From Hyphomicrobiales bacterium (lineage in GTDB: Bacteria; Pseudomonadota; Alphaproteobacteria; Rhizobiales; Devosiaceae): a DNA stretch of 12,866 bases. The translations under genes and the position numbers were made by a program. The stretch is from contig JAQGKB010000093.1 in the NCBI GenBank assembly GCA_028290345.1, forward strand, positions 1 through 12,866. Reading direction: 5' to 3'. The notes under the pieces are model-generated. The model ran no database searches, had not been told where the DNA came from, and worked only from the letters and a program-made list of their open reading frames with translations. Positions 1 through 6,317 of this stretch are shown here, piece by piece (the first letter of the stretch is position 1; each line of letters starts with the position of its first letter).

Positions 1-1
1 C

Positions 2-322
2 ACCGGCAAGCTTACCGTCAATCTGGACGCCAAGACCGTGGAAGTGGACGGCGCCCGCGTGCATCTGACCGGCAAGGAATATCAGATGCTGGAACTTCTC
101 AGCTTGCGCAAGGGCACCACCCTGACCAAGGAAATGTTCCTCAACCACCTCTACGGTGGCATGGACGAGCCCGAACTCAAGATCATCGACGTCTTCATCT
201 GCAAGCTGCGCAAGAAGTTGTCTGTCGCCACCGGCGGCAAGAACTACATCGAAACCGTTTGGGGCCGCGGCTACGTGCTGCGCGAGCCAGACGAGAACGA
301 GATCTATTCCGAAAGCGCCTGA
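2..322 (+). CDS. ctrA: Cell-cycle response regulator CtrA, C-terminal DNA-binding part (5' truncated by window)
   Basis: CtrA is the OmpR/PhoB-type master cell-cycle regulator of alphaproteobacteria. When phosphorylated through CckA-ChpT it binds TTAA-N7-TTAA sites and controls division, motility and envelope genes. The reading frame is open from base 2 to a TGA at 320-322, giving 106 residues; the receiver domain lies before the window. What is seen is the complete winged-helix domain with signature stretches LTGKEYQMLELLSLRKG, TKEMFLNHLYGGMDEPE and the recognition-helix region KIIDVFICKLRKKL, then the wing TVWGRGYVLR. These are nearly identical to Caulobacter and rhizobial CtrA as I know them. 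An internal GTG at 38 is in frame but is not the start. A strong intrinsic terminator follows at 363-392. The identification is very secure, because the GGMDEPELKIIDVFICKLRKKL region is diagnostic of CtrA among OmpR regulators. Confidence 0.96.
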   Translation, partial: TGKLTVNLDAKTVEVDGARVHLTGKEYQMLELLSLRKGTTLTKEMFLNHLYGGMDEPELKIIDVFICKLRKKLSVATGGKNYIETVWGRGYVLREPDENEIYSESA

Positions 323-362
323 GCCAAGCCCTTACCGTTCGCAGTTGCGGCGAACCTGAGAG

Positions 363-392
363 ACCCCGTGCGACCCCTCGCGCGGGGTTTTT
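363..392 (+). terminator. Intrinsic terminator of ctrA
   Basis: A 9-bp stem, CCCCGTGCG (364-372) with CGCGCGGGG (379-387) and one G-T wobble, is extended by an outer A-T pair. It closes a six-base loop and is followed by five T (388-392). It lies 41 bases after the ctrA stop, so it should end the ctrA transcript. Confidence 0.85.
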
Positions 393-416
393 GTTTCCGC
401 TGCCGCTCGCTATGAT
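388..416 (+). promoter_or_regulatory. Possible promoter for the exported protein at 440
   Basis: A TATGAT hexamer at 411-416 (5 of 6 matches to a housekeeping -10) lies 24 bases before the ATG at 440. The T-rich tract TTTTTG (388-393), 17 bases upstream, is the only -35 candidate and it is poor; it coincides with the ctrA terminator tail. Because the terminator separates the gene from ctrA, some promoter is expected here. This assignment is tentative. Confidence 0.35.
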
Positions 417-439
417 CGTACAGGGGATTGGAGGCGCCG

Positions 440-1066
440 ATGCTGAAGTTGCTCGCTTGTGCACTGCCTTTGGCCTTCGCCATGGTGCCGATCGCCCGAG
501 CCGATGATGCCGAATTCGGCGGCTTTGCTGAGACCGCAGCCACCGGCGCCTACCAAACCGATCATCCCGCGCCGCTTCCGCCCGGCACCATCTCCTCGAT
601 CCAGGCCGGCCCGATGCAAATCGTGTTCGAAGCAACGGACCTCGTGGAAATCCAGAAAACCTTCGGTGGCACCGTGCACAATCAGGGCGAGGCTGGCAGC
701 CACGTCATCTGGATCTGCTACGGGCTGGGCCAGCAGACAGCGTGGTTCTATTCCGATGGCGAGATGGCGCACGGGACGGTGTCGCTGGTCGCCCTCGAAC
801 AGGGCGCGCCGCTGGCCAAATGGGGCTGCGCCGCCGCGCCTACGAACCTTACCGCGCTCGATTTCAAGGTACCTGGCATCGGCGCGTCCACCAGTTCTGT
901 CACGGATCGCTTGGGCAGCAGCCCGCCCGATACCAACGGCCGCTTGGCTTATGTCGGCGACACACCCGTCGACGGCTCGGAATCCGTAAAATACCAGGAA
1001 CTGGTCTTCGAGGCCCACGAGGGCCTGATCACCGCCGTCGCCGCATCGCAGATCACCATCGACTAA
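440..1066 (+). CDS. Exported protein of unknown function
   Basis: 208 residues; I do not recognise the family. The start is ATG 440, because GGAGG (430-434) precedes it by five bases; the in-frame TTG at 428 has no such site. Residues 1-21 (MLKLLACALPLAFAMVPIARA) form a classical signal peptide with likely cleavage after ARA, so the mature protein should be periplasmic or secreted. The mature part has no further membrane segment and contains two cysteines, in a WICYGL and a KWGCAAAP context, that could form a disulfide. The C-terminal third has a YQELVFEAHEGLITAV strand-like stretch of the kind seen in small beta-rich periplasmic domains. It stands between ctrA and the converging response regulator, three bases from the latter's stop, and is insulated from ctrA by a terminator. 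No function can be assigned. Confidence 0.8.
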   Translation: MLKLLACALPLAFAMVPIARADDAEFGGFAETAATGAYQTDHPAPLPPGTISSIQAGPMQIVFEATDLVEIQKTFGGTVHNQGEAGSHVIWICYGLGQQTAWFYSDGEMAHGTVSLVALEQGAPLAKWGCAAAPTNLTALDFKVPGIGASTSSVTDRLGSSPPDTNGRLAYVGDTPVDGSESVKYQELVFEAHEGLITAVAASQITID

Positions 1067-1069
1067 CGC

Positions 1070-1444
1070 CTAGCCTGCCTGGCGGAGAACCTGCGGCAGG
1101 AATTTGCTCTCGAGGATGTCCCGATCGAACGGCTTCATCATGTAGTCGCTCGCTCCGGCTTTCAGCGCCAGCGCGATCTGGCCGATATCGTTCTCAGTGG
1201 TGCAGAACACCACCCGGGGCTTTTCGCCGCCCACATAGCCACGCAACAGCTTCAAGAACTCGATGCCGCCCATGATCGGCATCTGCCAATCGAGCAGTAT
1301 CGCGTCGGGCATCTCCTGGCGGCACTTGTCGAAGGCTTCCTGGCCGTCCTCGGCTTCGTCGACGATGAAATCGATGTCCTCGAGAATGCGGCGCGCCACT
1401 TTGCGCACCACACTTGAATCATCGACGATCAGGCAGGATTTCAT
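1070..1444 (-). CDS. Single-domain CheY-like response regulator
   Basis: 124 residues from ATG 1444, with AGGA eight bases upstream; a GTG one codon earlier is the alternative. It is a stand-alone receiver domain with no output domain. It shows the acidic pair D8-D9, phosphoacceptor D52 in ILLDWQMP, switch Thr 82 (FCTTEND), aromatic Y101 and invariant K104 in the YMMKPF motif. All catalytic residues are therefore present and it should be phosphorylated. Its sequence (MKSCLIVDDSSVVRKVARRI at the N-terminus) is not that of CpdR or DivK. It lies directly downstream of chpT on the same strand with 87 bases between, probably co-transcribed, which makes ChpT or a linked kinase a candidate phosphodonor. 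That is inference from position. Its output is unknown: a protein-protein interaction or a phosphate sink is likely. Confidence 0.92.
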   Translation of the reverse strand: MKSCLIVDDSSVVRKVARRILEDIDFIVDEAEDGQEAFDKCRQEMPDAILLDWQMPIMGGIEFLKLLRGYVGGEKPRVVFCTTENDIGQIALALKAGASDYMMKPFDRDILESKFLPQVLRQAG

Positions 1445-1531
1445 CACTGGGGTCCTGGATTGGTCGGGCGTAAACTATCTCCACCGCCCAGTATCGCCGA
1501 GAAACCCCTATGATTGGTTAGCAAAAACCGT

Positions 1532-2191
1532 TCAAGCCGCCACAACCACGGGAAGCGGAGTTGCGGTGAATACGAATTCCTCGTTCTCGATGCCGATGTG
1601 CAGCGCCATATTGGTCATGCGCGCCAGAATACCGGTGTAAAACGGCTGGATGCCGCGTGCGTCGACCCCCTCCTCCGGCGCACCGGACAGCAGCCCCTCG
1701 GCGCCAGAGGGTATCAGGGTTTTGGGCCCCTTGGCGGTAAAGCGGAAATTCTCGTTGCCCGCGCTGCCTTCGATCCTGGCCATCACCGCGCCGCCGCGCG
1801 GCACCGATCCGGCCGCGATCAGCAGCATGTTCATAAACAGCTTTGCCTTGTGCTTGGGCAAAAGGATCAGCGGCACCTGCCAATCGAGTTCGGCCTTCTC
1901 GATCTCGAACAGCAGCCGCGCCACACGCTCGCACTCGCGGGTATCGAAATCCGTGCCGGCCGTCGATGAGGCACCGTAGGCGAGCCGGGCGAACTCGAGT
2001 TTCACCCGCGATTGCTTCGCTGCGTTGGCGATGAGATCGCGGGCGAATGGGGCCATTTCGGCCTGCGTCGGATCGGCGAGCACTTCGAGCCCGTTGCCGA
2101 TGGCGCCAACCGGATTGATCAAGTCGTGGCAGACGCGGCTGCAGAGCATGGCCGCAAGGTCGGTGGCTTTAAGCTCGATGATGTCGGCCAT
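1532..2191 (-). CDS. chpT: Histidine phosphotransferase ChpT
   Basis: ChpT is the cytoplasmic phosphotransferase that relays phosphate from the hybrid kinase CckA to CtrA and CpdR. The 219-residue length fits the family (about 220-250). The conserved helix-1 motif RVCHDLINPVGAIGNGLE carries the phosphoacceptor His 22. A second helix (KQSRVKLEFARLAYGAS) completes the dimerisation/DHp-like domain, and the remainder corresponds to the degenerate Bergerat-fold domain that no longer binds ATP (for example KHKAKLFMNMLLIAAGSVPRGG and the C-terminal ARMTNMALHIGIENEEFVF). The start ATG 2191 has GGAG seven bases upstream (complement of 2199-2202). It sits 1.2 kb from ctrA, its target, and upstream of the stand-alone response regulator. 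The C-terminal domain is weakly conserved across orders, so the identification rests on the His region, length and neighbourhood; I consider it secure. Confidence 0.92.
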   Translation of the reverse strand: MADIIELKATDLAAMLCSRVCHDLINPVGAIGNGLEVLADPTQAEMAPFARDLIANAAKQSRVKLEFARLAYGASSTAGTDFDTRECERVARLLFEIEKAELDWQVPLILLPKHKAKLFMNMLLIAAGSVPRGGAVMARIEGSAGNENFRFTAKGPKTLIPSGAEGLLSGAPEEGVDARGIQPFYTGILARMTNMALHIGIENEEFVFTATPLPVVVAA

Positions 2192-2267
2192 GCGCAGTCT
2201 CCGGAATTAGAATCATTTACGTGCAAGTTTACCGAGAAGCCCCCTGGAGGCAATCGAACCGCGCTGC

Positions 2268-2780
2268 CTACTGGGTGACCAGTTGCTTGGAGAGGGGGCC
2301 CCAATTGGTGTTCGCGCCCTTGATCGCACTGGCTTCGTCGAGCTGGAACGCATCGCGATTGCCCGACGAATAGAACAGATACAGTTTTCCGAAGATGATC
2401 ATATAGAGCCCCGGATTGCCATCCGACAGGTAGCCGCGCGCAAGGCTCATCGTGCAGTGTCCGCCGAACTGCGGCGCATAGACGTCGGGCGAGCGAATGA
2501 AGGCGTCCCTATTGGCGGCATTGGCAAAATACCAGGCGACGCCGCCCCAGTCATATTCAAAATCGGGCTTGCCCTGCAGCGGTTCGGGCTCGGTGAAATA
2601 GCTCACCGGGTCCATGCCGTTGATCGCCACCCCGGTCAGCGGATTGGTGACGATGGTCGTCACCAGCGGCCCAGCCAGGACCGGTTCCGGACGGAGCGCG
2701 CCCTGCACGAGCAAAATCAGCGACGCCAGCGCCGCGATGGTTAAGATTTGTTTACCCATTTGCCGCATCATCGCCGTCAT
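2268..2780 (-). CDS. Exported YHS-domain-like protein
   Basis: Up to 170 residues. The N-terminus has an uncleaved-anchor or signal-peptide-like hydrophobic stretch (ILTIAALASLILLVQGAL, residues 12-29), so the rest should face the periplasm. Residues about 52-116 match the YHS family: GMDPVSYF, then WGGVAWYFANAANRDAFIRSP, then YAPQFGGHC. The tail (KLYLFYSSGNRDAFQLDE ... NW) also follows the usual pattern of secreted YHS proteins. YHS domains are thought to bind metal, often copper or iron; the usual GGYC motif reads GGHC (H108, C109) here. Start choice is weak: ATG 2780, 2771, 2768 and 2759 are all in frame and none has a good ribosome site. It lies 76 bases upstream of chpT on the same strand and divergent from eipA. 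The family call is good; the role is unknown. Confidence 0.82.
   Translation of the reverse strand: MTAMMRQMGKQILTIAALASLILLVQGALRPEPVLAGPLVTTIVTNPLTGVAINGMDPVSYFTEPEPLQGKPDFEYDWGGVAWYFANAANRDAFIRSPDVYAPQFGGHCTMSLARGYLSDGNPGLYMIIFGKLYLFYSSGNRDAFQLDEASAIKGANTNWGPLSKQLVTQ
2741..2755 (+). promoter_or_regulatory. Candidate CtrA binding site upstream of eipA
   Basis: TTAA (2741-2744), seven bases, TTAC (2752-2755) matches the CtrA full site TTAA-N7-TTAA at 7 of 8 positions. It lies 125 bases before the eipA ATG, inside the first codons of the divergent YHS-like gene. Brucella eipA is reported to be directly activated by CtrA, which makes the position meaningful. A chance match in GC-rich DNA is less likely than in AT-rich DNA but cannot be excluded. 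Confidence 0.4.
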
Positions 2781-2879
2781 GACCGAATAGATGTTCGTTG
2801 AGGCGAACCGTCTCGAAGCCTAGCTCCAAAGCATGAGCCCTTCGTAAACGGTCCCGCCCCTCGCTTTTGGAGTGCCGAA

Positions 2880-3461
2880 ATGCTCAAACGCATCGCTCTC
2901 AGGCTGGCCGTCCTGGTTGGCCTGGTCCTGGCGCCTCAGCTTGCCCTCGCCCAGCAATCGACCCATGGCTCTCTCTCCGATACCTATTCGAGCGAGGAGC
3001 TGGTCAACACAGGCAGCGCCTTCTTCGGCTCGGTAGCCCAGGGCCTCGCTACGCTGATCGAAAAGTCCGTCAGCCAGTTCGGGCTGCCCAACGGTTATAT
3101 CCTCGGCGACGAAGCCAGCGGAGCCTTCTTCGGTGGCGCCCGCTATGGCCAGGGTACCATGTACACCCGCAATGCCGGCGACCTGCCGATTTATTGGCAG
3201 GGTCCGACGCTTGGCCTCGATTTCGGCGGCGACGGCAGCAAGGTGATGATGCTGGTCTATAACCTCAACTCGGTGAACGACGTCTTCGGCCGGTTTCCGG
3301 GTGCCAACGGCTCCGCTTACGTCATCGGCGGCTTGGGTATGACCGTGGTCAAGCGCGGCAATGTGGTAATGGTGCCGATCCGCTCCGGCGTCGGTGCGCG
3401 GCTGGGCGTCAATGTCGGCTATCTTAAATTCACCGACCAGCCCACCTGGAACCCGTTCTGA
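2880..3461 (+). CDS. eipA: Periplasmic envelope-integrity protein EipA (DUF1134)
   Basis: 193 residues. The start ATG 2880 is set by GGAG (2869-2872) seven bases upstream. Residues 1-24 form a signal peptide (hydrophobic core LAVLVGLVLAPQLA, cleavage after LALA). The mature part carries the DUF1134 hallmarks GYILGDEASGAFFGGARYG, YWQGPTLGLDFGGDGSKVMM, GSAYVIGGLGMTVVKRG and the C-terminal LGVNVGYLKFTDQPTWNPF. In Brucella abortus this family is a soluble eight-stranded beta-barrel in the periplasm, needed for envelope stress resistance and virulence, and its gene is activated by CtrA. Here it is complete, lies close to ctrA/chpT, and has a CtrA-like motif upstream (2741-2755). It is divergent from the YHS-like gene and followed, after 138 bases, by a coiled-coil membrane protein. 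The family identity is secure; the exact role in this organism is inferred. Confidence 0.94.
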   Translation: MLKRIALRLAVLVGLVLAPQLALAQQSTHGSLSDTYSSEELVNTGSAFFGSVAQGLATLIEKSVSQFGLPNGYILGDEASGAFFGGARYGQGTMYTRNAGDLPIYWQGPTLGLDFGGDGSKVMMLVYNLNSVNDVFGRFPGANGSAYVIGGLGMTVVKRGNVVMVPIRSGVGARLGVNVGYLKFTDQPTWNPF

Positions 3462-3599
3462 GGTTTATGTGTTGCCGATCAAGCACAGCGACAGCACCGC
3501 TGGCGATAAAGTCCGGTAAGAATATTGCGCTACTGGTGGTAGTTGCCGCCATTTGTGCCAATATCAATACTGCTGGCTGAAACGCTTGCGGAGTTCCAC

Positions 3600-4784
3600 A
3601 TGGTCATAGAAAGCGTCATGTACTTTGCGCTTGGCGCGCTCGCCGCCAGCCTTGTCGCGCTTTTGATTCTGCCTGCCATCTGGGGCCGCGCCGTCCGGCT
3701 CACCAAGAAGCGCATCGAAGCGGCGACGCCGATGAGCATGGCTGAGTTCCGGGCCGACAAGGATCAATTGCGCGCCGAATTTGCCCTCTCGACCCGCCGC
3801 CTGGAACGCAACGTCGAAATCCTGCGCGCCCGCCTCGCCCAGCAGCTTGGCGATTTCAGCGACAAGCAGAGTGATTTTGCTTCGATTCAGGCCGAGCGCG
3901 ACCAGCACCAGGCCATTGTGCGAGAATTCGAGGAGCGCGAAGACGAACTGCGCCAGCGCATCCTCGATCTCGAACGGGAACATACCGACGCGACGCAGCG
4001 CCTGCGCATGCGTGACCGCGAGTTCTCCCGCAAGGCCAGCGACCTCGAAGCCGCGCGATCGGCGATGCGCACCGCCTACCCGCAAGCCGACGAGGTCGAT
4101 GGAACTGCGCTTTCGGGCGAATACGACGAAGATATCAACGGCCTGCTGGCCGCCCTCGCGGTCGAGCGCAAGCGCGTCGCCTTTCTCGAGGACCAGGGGC
4201 GCAATCTGATCGGCTACCTCGAATCCTCCACCAGCAAATCGGTGGATGGCACCGTCGCCGCCGCCGAACTGCGCAAGGTTCTGGCGATCAAGGAAGAGGC
4301 GGCCATTGCCGCCACCGGCGATCTGCTCAACGCCGAAGCCAGCATCGCCAGCGCCGAAAGCCGTCTGAACGAAATCCTGCAGGATACCGAGCAGGCGATC
4401 GAAGCGGAGGAATCGCCCGGCGCGCTGCTCGCCGAAAAGCTCTCGCTCGAAGCTCAGGTTGCTGCGCTGCAGGACAAGGTTCTGGGCGTCGAGGCCGTCA
4501 TCATGGCCGATTGGGACACTGACCGGATTTCACTCGGCCAGATGCGCGAGCGCCTCAACGACGTCGCCACTGAGGTCAGCCGGCTGGTCTATGCCGTCGA
4601 CGCCAAGCCGGCGGAGACCGAGAGCCTCTTCGATCGCGTGCAAAAATTTGCCGATGACGGTCGCGGCACCGAGGAATTTCCGGCGCACAACGGGCAACAA
4701 GGCAAGCAATTGGCCAATGGCAAGGCCAATACGCCCATCCTCAACCGCCTGGTTGCGTTGAACGAGGCGCAGCCGCGGACCTAG
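3600..4784 (+). CDS. Membrane-anchored coiled-coil protein of unknown function
   Basis: 394 residues. I chose ATG 3600 because GGAG (3590-3593) lies six bases before it; an in-frame TTG at 3543 would add 19 residues without a ribosome site. One N-terminal transmembrane helix (about residues 7-29, YFALGALAASLVALLILPAIWG) is followed by a basic stretch (RAVRLTKKR), predicting an N-out, C-in anchor by the positive-inside rule. A motif, SMAEFRADKDQLRAEFALSTRRLE (residues about 45-69), resembles one I recall from hypothetical proteins of rhizobia. Residues about 50-155 are a long, highly charged heptad-type coiled coil; a second helical part covers about 180-330; the last 50 residues look disordered (Gly, Asn, Gln-rich). 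The architecture suggests a cytoplasmic scaffold tethered to the inner membrane. No enzymatic motif is visible. It may follow eipA in one transcript, but the 138-base gap leaves this open. Confidence 0.8.
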   Translation: MVIESVMYFALGALAASLVALLILPAIWGRAVRLTKKRIEAATPMSMAEFRADKDQLRAEFALSTRRLERNVEILRARLAQQLGDFSDKQSDFASIQAERDQHQAIVREFEEREDELRQRILDLEREHTDATQRLRMRDREFSRKASDLEAARSAMRTAYPQADEVDGTALSGEYDEDINGLLAALAVERKRVAFLEDQGRNLIGYLESSTSKSVDGTVAAAELRKVLAIKEEAAIAATGDLLNAEASIASAESRLNEILQDTEQAIEAEESPGALLAEKLSLEAQVAALQDKVLGVEAVIMADWDTDRISLGQMRERLNDVATEVSRLVYAVDAKPAETESLFDRVQKFADDGRGTEEFPAHNGQQGKQLANGKANTPILNRLVALNEAQPRT

Positions 4785-4796
4785 GCCGGCGCCAAA

Positions 4797-5150
4797 TTAT
4801 TCGGAAACGACGTGGATTTCGCGCGCCACCGTGCCGGTCTTGCCATCGAACACCCGGATGCTGACCGCCGTGCCCACGCGATAGGTTACGGTGACCAGAC
4901 CCTCGGCGGCGCTGGACGACAAAACCTCGGCCGTCGCCGGCAGCCGCAGCGTATCCACTGCATACCGCACGGCCAATGCGCCGTCATTCTGCGTAGCACG
5001 GTAGACAAGTGCCGCGCCGATAGCGATAAAGCCCACCAACAACAGCCCGATCGAAACCATGAAGGACCGGCGTGCCCGGTTGATGATCGCCTTGGCCTCG
5101 GGGCTCAACGGCGCGGCTTCGATTTCGGCAGCAGTATCAGGAGCGCTCAT
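4797..5150 (-). CDS. Small single-pass membrane protein (DUF6476-like)
   Basis: 117 residues. A cytoplasmic N-terminus (about 30 residues, acidic then basic NRARRSF) is followed by one transmembrane helix (residues 31-50, MVSIGLLLVGFIAIGAALVY). A small soluble domain of about 65 residues follows, with beta-rich character ending SIRVFDGKTGTVAREIHVV. The layout and the final FDGKTG-type strand resemble DUF6476 proteins, which I recall beside pseudouridine synthase genes in alphaproteobacteria; this family name is a recollection, not a search result. Its ATG (complement of 5148-5150) overlaps the ATG of rluD by two bases in the palindrome CATG. No convincing ribosome site precedes it, so translation may be leaderless or weak. 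It converges with the coiled-coil gene, 12 bases apart. Function unknown. Confidence 0.78.
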   Translation of the reverse strand: MSAPDTAAEIEAAPLSPEAKAIINRARRSFMVSIGLLLVGFIAIGAALVYRATQNDGALAVRYAVDTLRLPATAEVLSSSAAEGLVTVTYRVGTAVSIRVFDGKTGTVAREIHVVSE

Positions 5151-6171
5151 GCAGGAGATATCCGGTGAGGAAATGGAATGGAGCTACCTCGTCGATGCCG
5201 AGGCGGCAGGCGGTCGTCTTGATGGTGTGCTGGCCAAGGGCCTTTCGGCCTTCAGCCGCAGCCGGGTCAAGGACCTGATACTGTCAGGCGCCGTCTCGAT
5301 CAACGGCGAAACGGTGAAAGAACCGCGATATCACGTAAAAACCGACGATTTGATCGTACTTGTTGCGCCAGAGCCCGAGGAAGCCGAGCCGCTGCCGGAA
5401 AATATCCCGCTCGATATCCTGTTCGAAGACAAGCATCTGATTGTCATCAACAAGCCCGTCGGCATGGTGGTGCACCCCGCCCCGGGCAGTTGGAGCGGCA
5501 CGCTGGTCAACGCCCTGCTCTATCATTGCGGCGATAGCCTCGTCGGCATTGGCGGCGTGAAGCGTCCGGGCATCGTGCATCGGCTCGACAAGGACACCTC
5601 CGGCGTCATGGTCGCGGCAAAAACCGAGCAAGTGCACCAGCACCTCTCCGCCCAATTCGCCGATCACGGCCGTACCGGGCCGCTGCATCGCGCCTACACC
5701 GCCTTCGTCTGGGGCACGATGGAGAGCGCCCGGGGCACCGTGGAAGCGCCGCTCGGGCGCGATCAACACAATCGGCTGAAGCAGGCCGTACGCCGCGATG
5801 GCCGTGAGGCGATCACCCACTACGCCACCGAAGCCCGCTTCGGCAGCGAAGGCTGGGAGGTCACGCGGCTGCAGTGCCAGCTCGAAACCGGCCGCACCCA
5901 CCAGATCCGCGTGCACCTGACCCATATCGGGCACCCTCTGGTCGGCGATCCGGTTTATGCGCCCGGCTACGCGACTAAGGTCAACCGGCTGCCGGAAGTA
6001 CCGAAAGCGGCAGTTCTGGCATTGGGACGCCAAGCACTGCACGCGGCCGAACTCGGCTTCGAGCACCCAAAGTCGCACAAGGAACTGTTCTTCGAGGCCC
6101 CGCTCCCGCCTGATCTTGCCGCGCTCGAAGCAGCGTTGCAGCCCTACGACAGCGCCTTTGCAAAATCGTAA
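5149..6171 (+). CDS. rluD: RluD-type 23S rRNA pseudouridine synthase
   Basis: 340 residues from ATG 5149. RluA-family enzymes isomerise uridine to pseudouridine; RluD modifies the helix 69 loop of 23S rRNA (positions 1911, 1915 and 1917 in E. coli). The N-terminal S4 RNA-binding domain covers residues about 15-75 (GGRLDGVLAKGLSAFSRSRVKDLI, GAVSINGETVKEP). The catalytic domain includes NKPVGMVVHPAPG, HRLDKDTSGVMV with catalytic Asp 147, and the closing ETGRTHQIRVHLTHIGHPLVGDPVY. Start choice: AGGAG (5139-5143) is five bases before ATG 5149. ATG 5173 (MEWSYLVD) with GGTGAGG upstream is the alternative. The start overlaps that of the divergent small membrane gene. RluD rather than RluA or RluC is the best fit because of the S4 domain and HRLDKDTSG context, but RluC-like specificity cannot be excluded. 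Confidence 0.9.
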   Translation: MQEISGEEMEWSYLVDAEAAGGRLDGVLAKGLSAFSRSRVKDLILSGAVSINGETVKEPRYHVKTDDLIVLVAPEPEEAEPLPENIPLDILFEDKHLIVINKPVGMVVHPAPGSWSGTLVNALLYHCGDSLVGIGGVKRPGIVHRLDKDTSGVMVAAKTEQVHQHLSAQFADHGRTGPLHRAYTAFVWGTMESARGTVEAPLGRDQHNRLKQAVRRDGREAITHYATEARFGSEGWEVTRLQCQLETGRTHQIRVHLTHIGHPLVGDPVYAPGYATKVNRLPEVPKAAVLALGRQALHAAELGFEHPKSHKELFFEAPLPPDLAALEAALQPYDSAFAKS

Positions 6172-6201
6172 GCAACCTTTCCAAAACTTAAGCATTAGTC
6201 G

Positions 6202-6231
6202 AGACGGGCGGGTCTTACCAAAGCCCGTTTT
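6202..6231 (+). terminator. Probable intrinsic terminator after rluD
   Basis: AGACGGGC (6202-6209) pairs with GCCCGTTT (6223-6230), with one G-U pair. The loop can form an inner GGT/ACC pairing, and TTTT lies at 6228-6231. The stem is good but the T-run is short and partly used in the stem, so termination may be partial. It sits 30 bases after the rluD stop and overlaps the proposed -35 of rpoH. Confidence 0.5.
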
Positions 6232-6241
6232 CAACCTATAT
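6214..6241 (+). promoter_or_regulatory. Candidate RpoH-type (sigma32) promoter of rpoH
   Basis: CTTA (6214-6217), 17 bases, CCTATAT (6235-6241) resembles the published alphaproteobacterial heat-shock consensus CTTG-N17/18-CYTATNT, with one mismatch in the -35. Transcription would start near 6248 and leave a leader of about 70 bases. This suggests autoregulation of rpoH; it could equally serve the housekeeping sigma factor. Confidence 0.45.
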
Positions 6242-6317
6242 TACCTGTTGTCCCGTTGGTGTGCCGTTGCGGACACAAGCGGGTATCTGCCCGTTTACGG
6301 GGGAAAAGGGGGACCAT

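Noticed and set aside
2206..2211. TCTAAT on the minus strand as a chpT -10 box
   Set aside because: Transcription would start at or inside the ribosome site of chpT and no -35 lies at a suitable distance.
2217..2232. TTAC-N8-TTAC upstream of chpT as a CtrA site
   Set aside because: The spacer is eight bases rather than seven and both half-sites deviate from TTAA, so it does not meet the CtrA pattern.
3462..3599. 138-base gap after eipA examined for a terminator or small gene
   Set aside because: Only a 4-bp CAGC/GCTG stem without a T-run and no short frame with a ribosome site were found; it is left as plain intergenic DNA.
5284..6234. Open frame of 316 codons on the minus strand
   Set aside because: It lies fully antisense to rluD, whose catalytic motifs are unmistakable; the translation has no recognisable domain and reflects GC-rich third-position bias.
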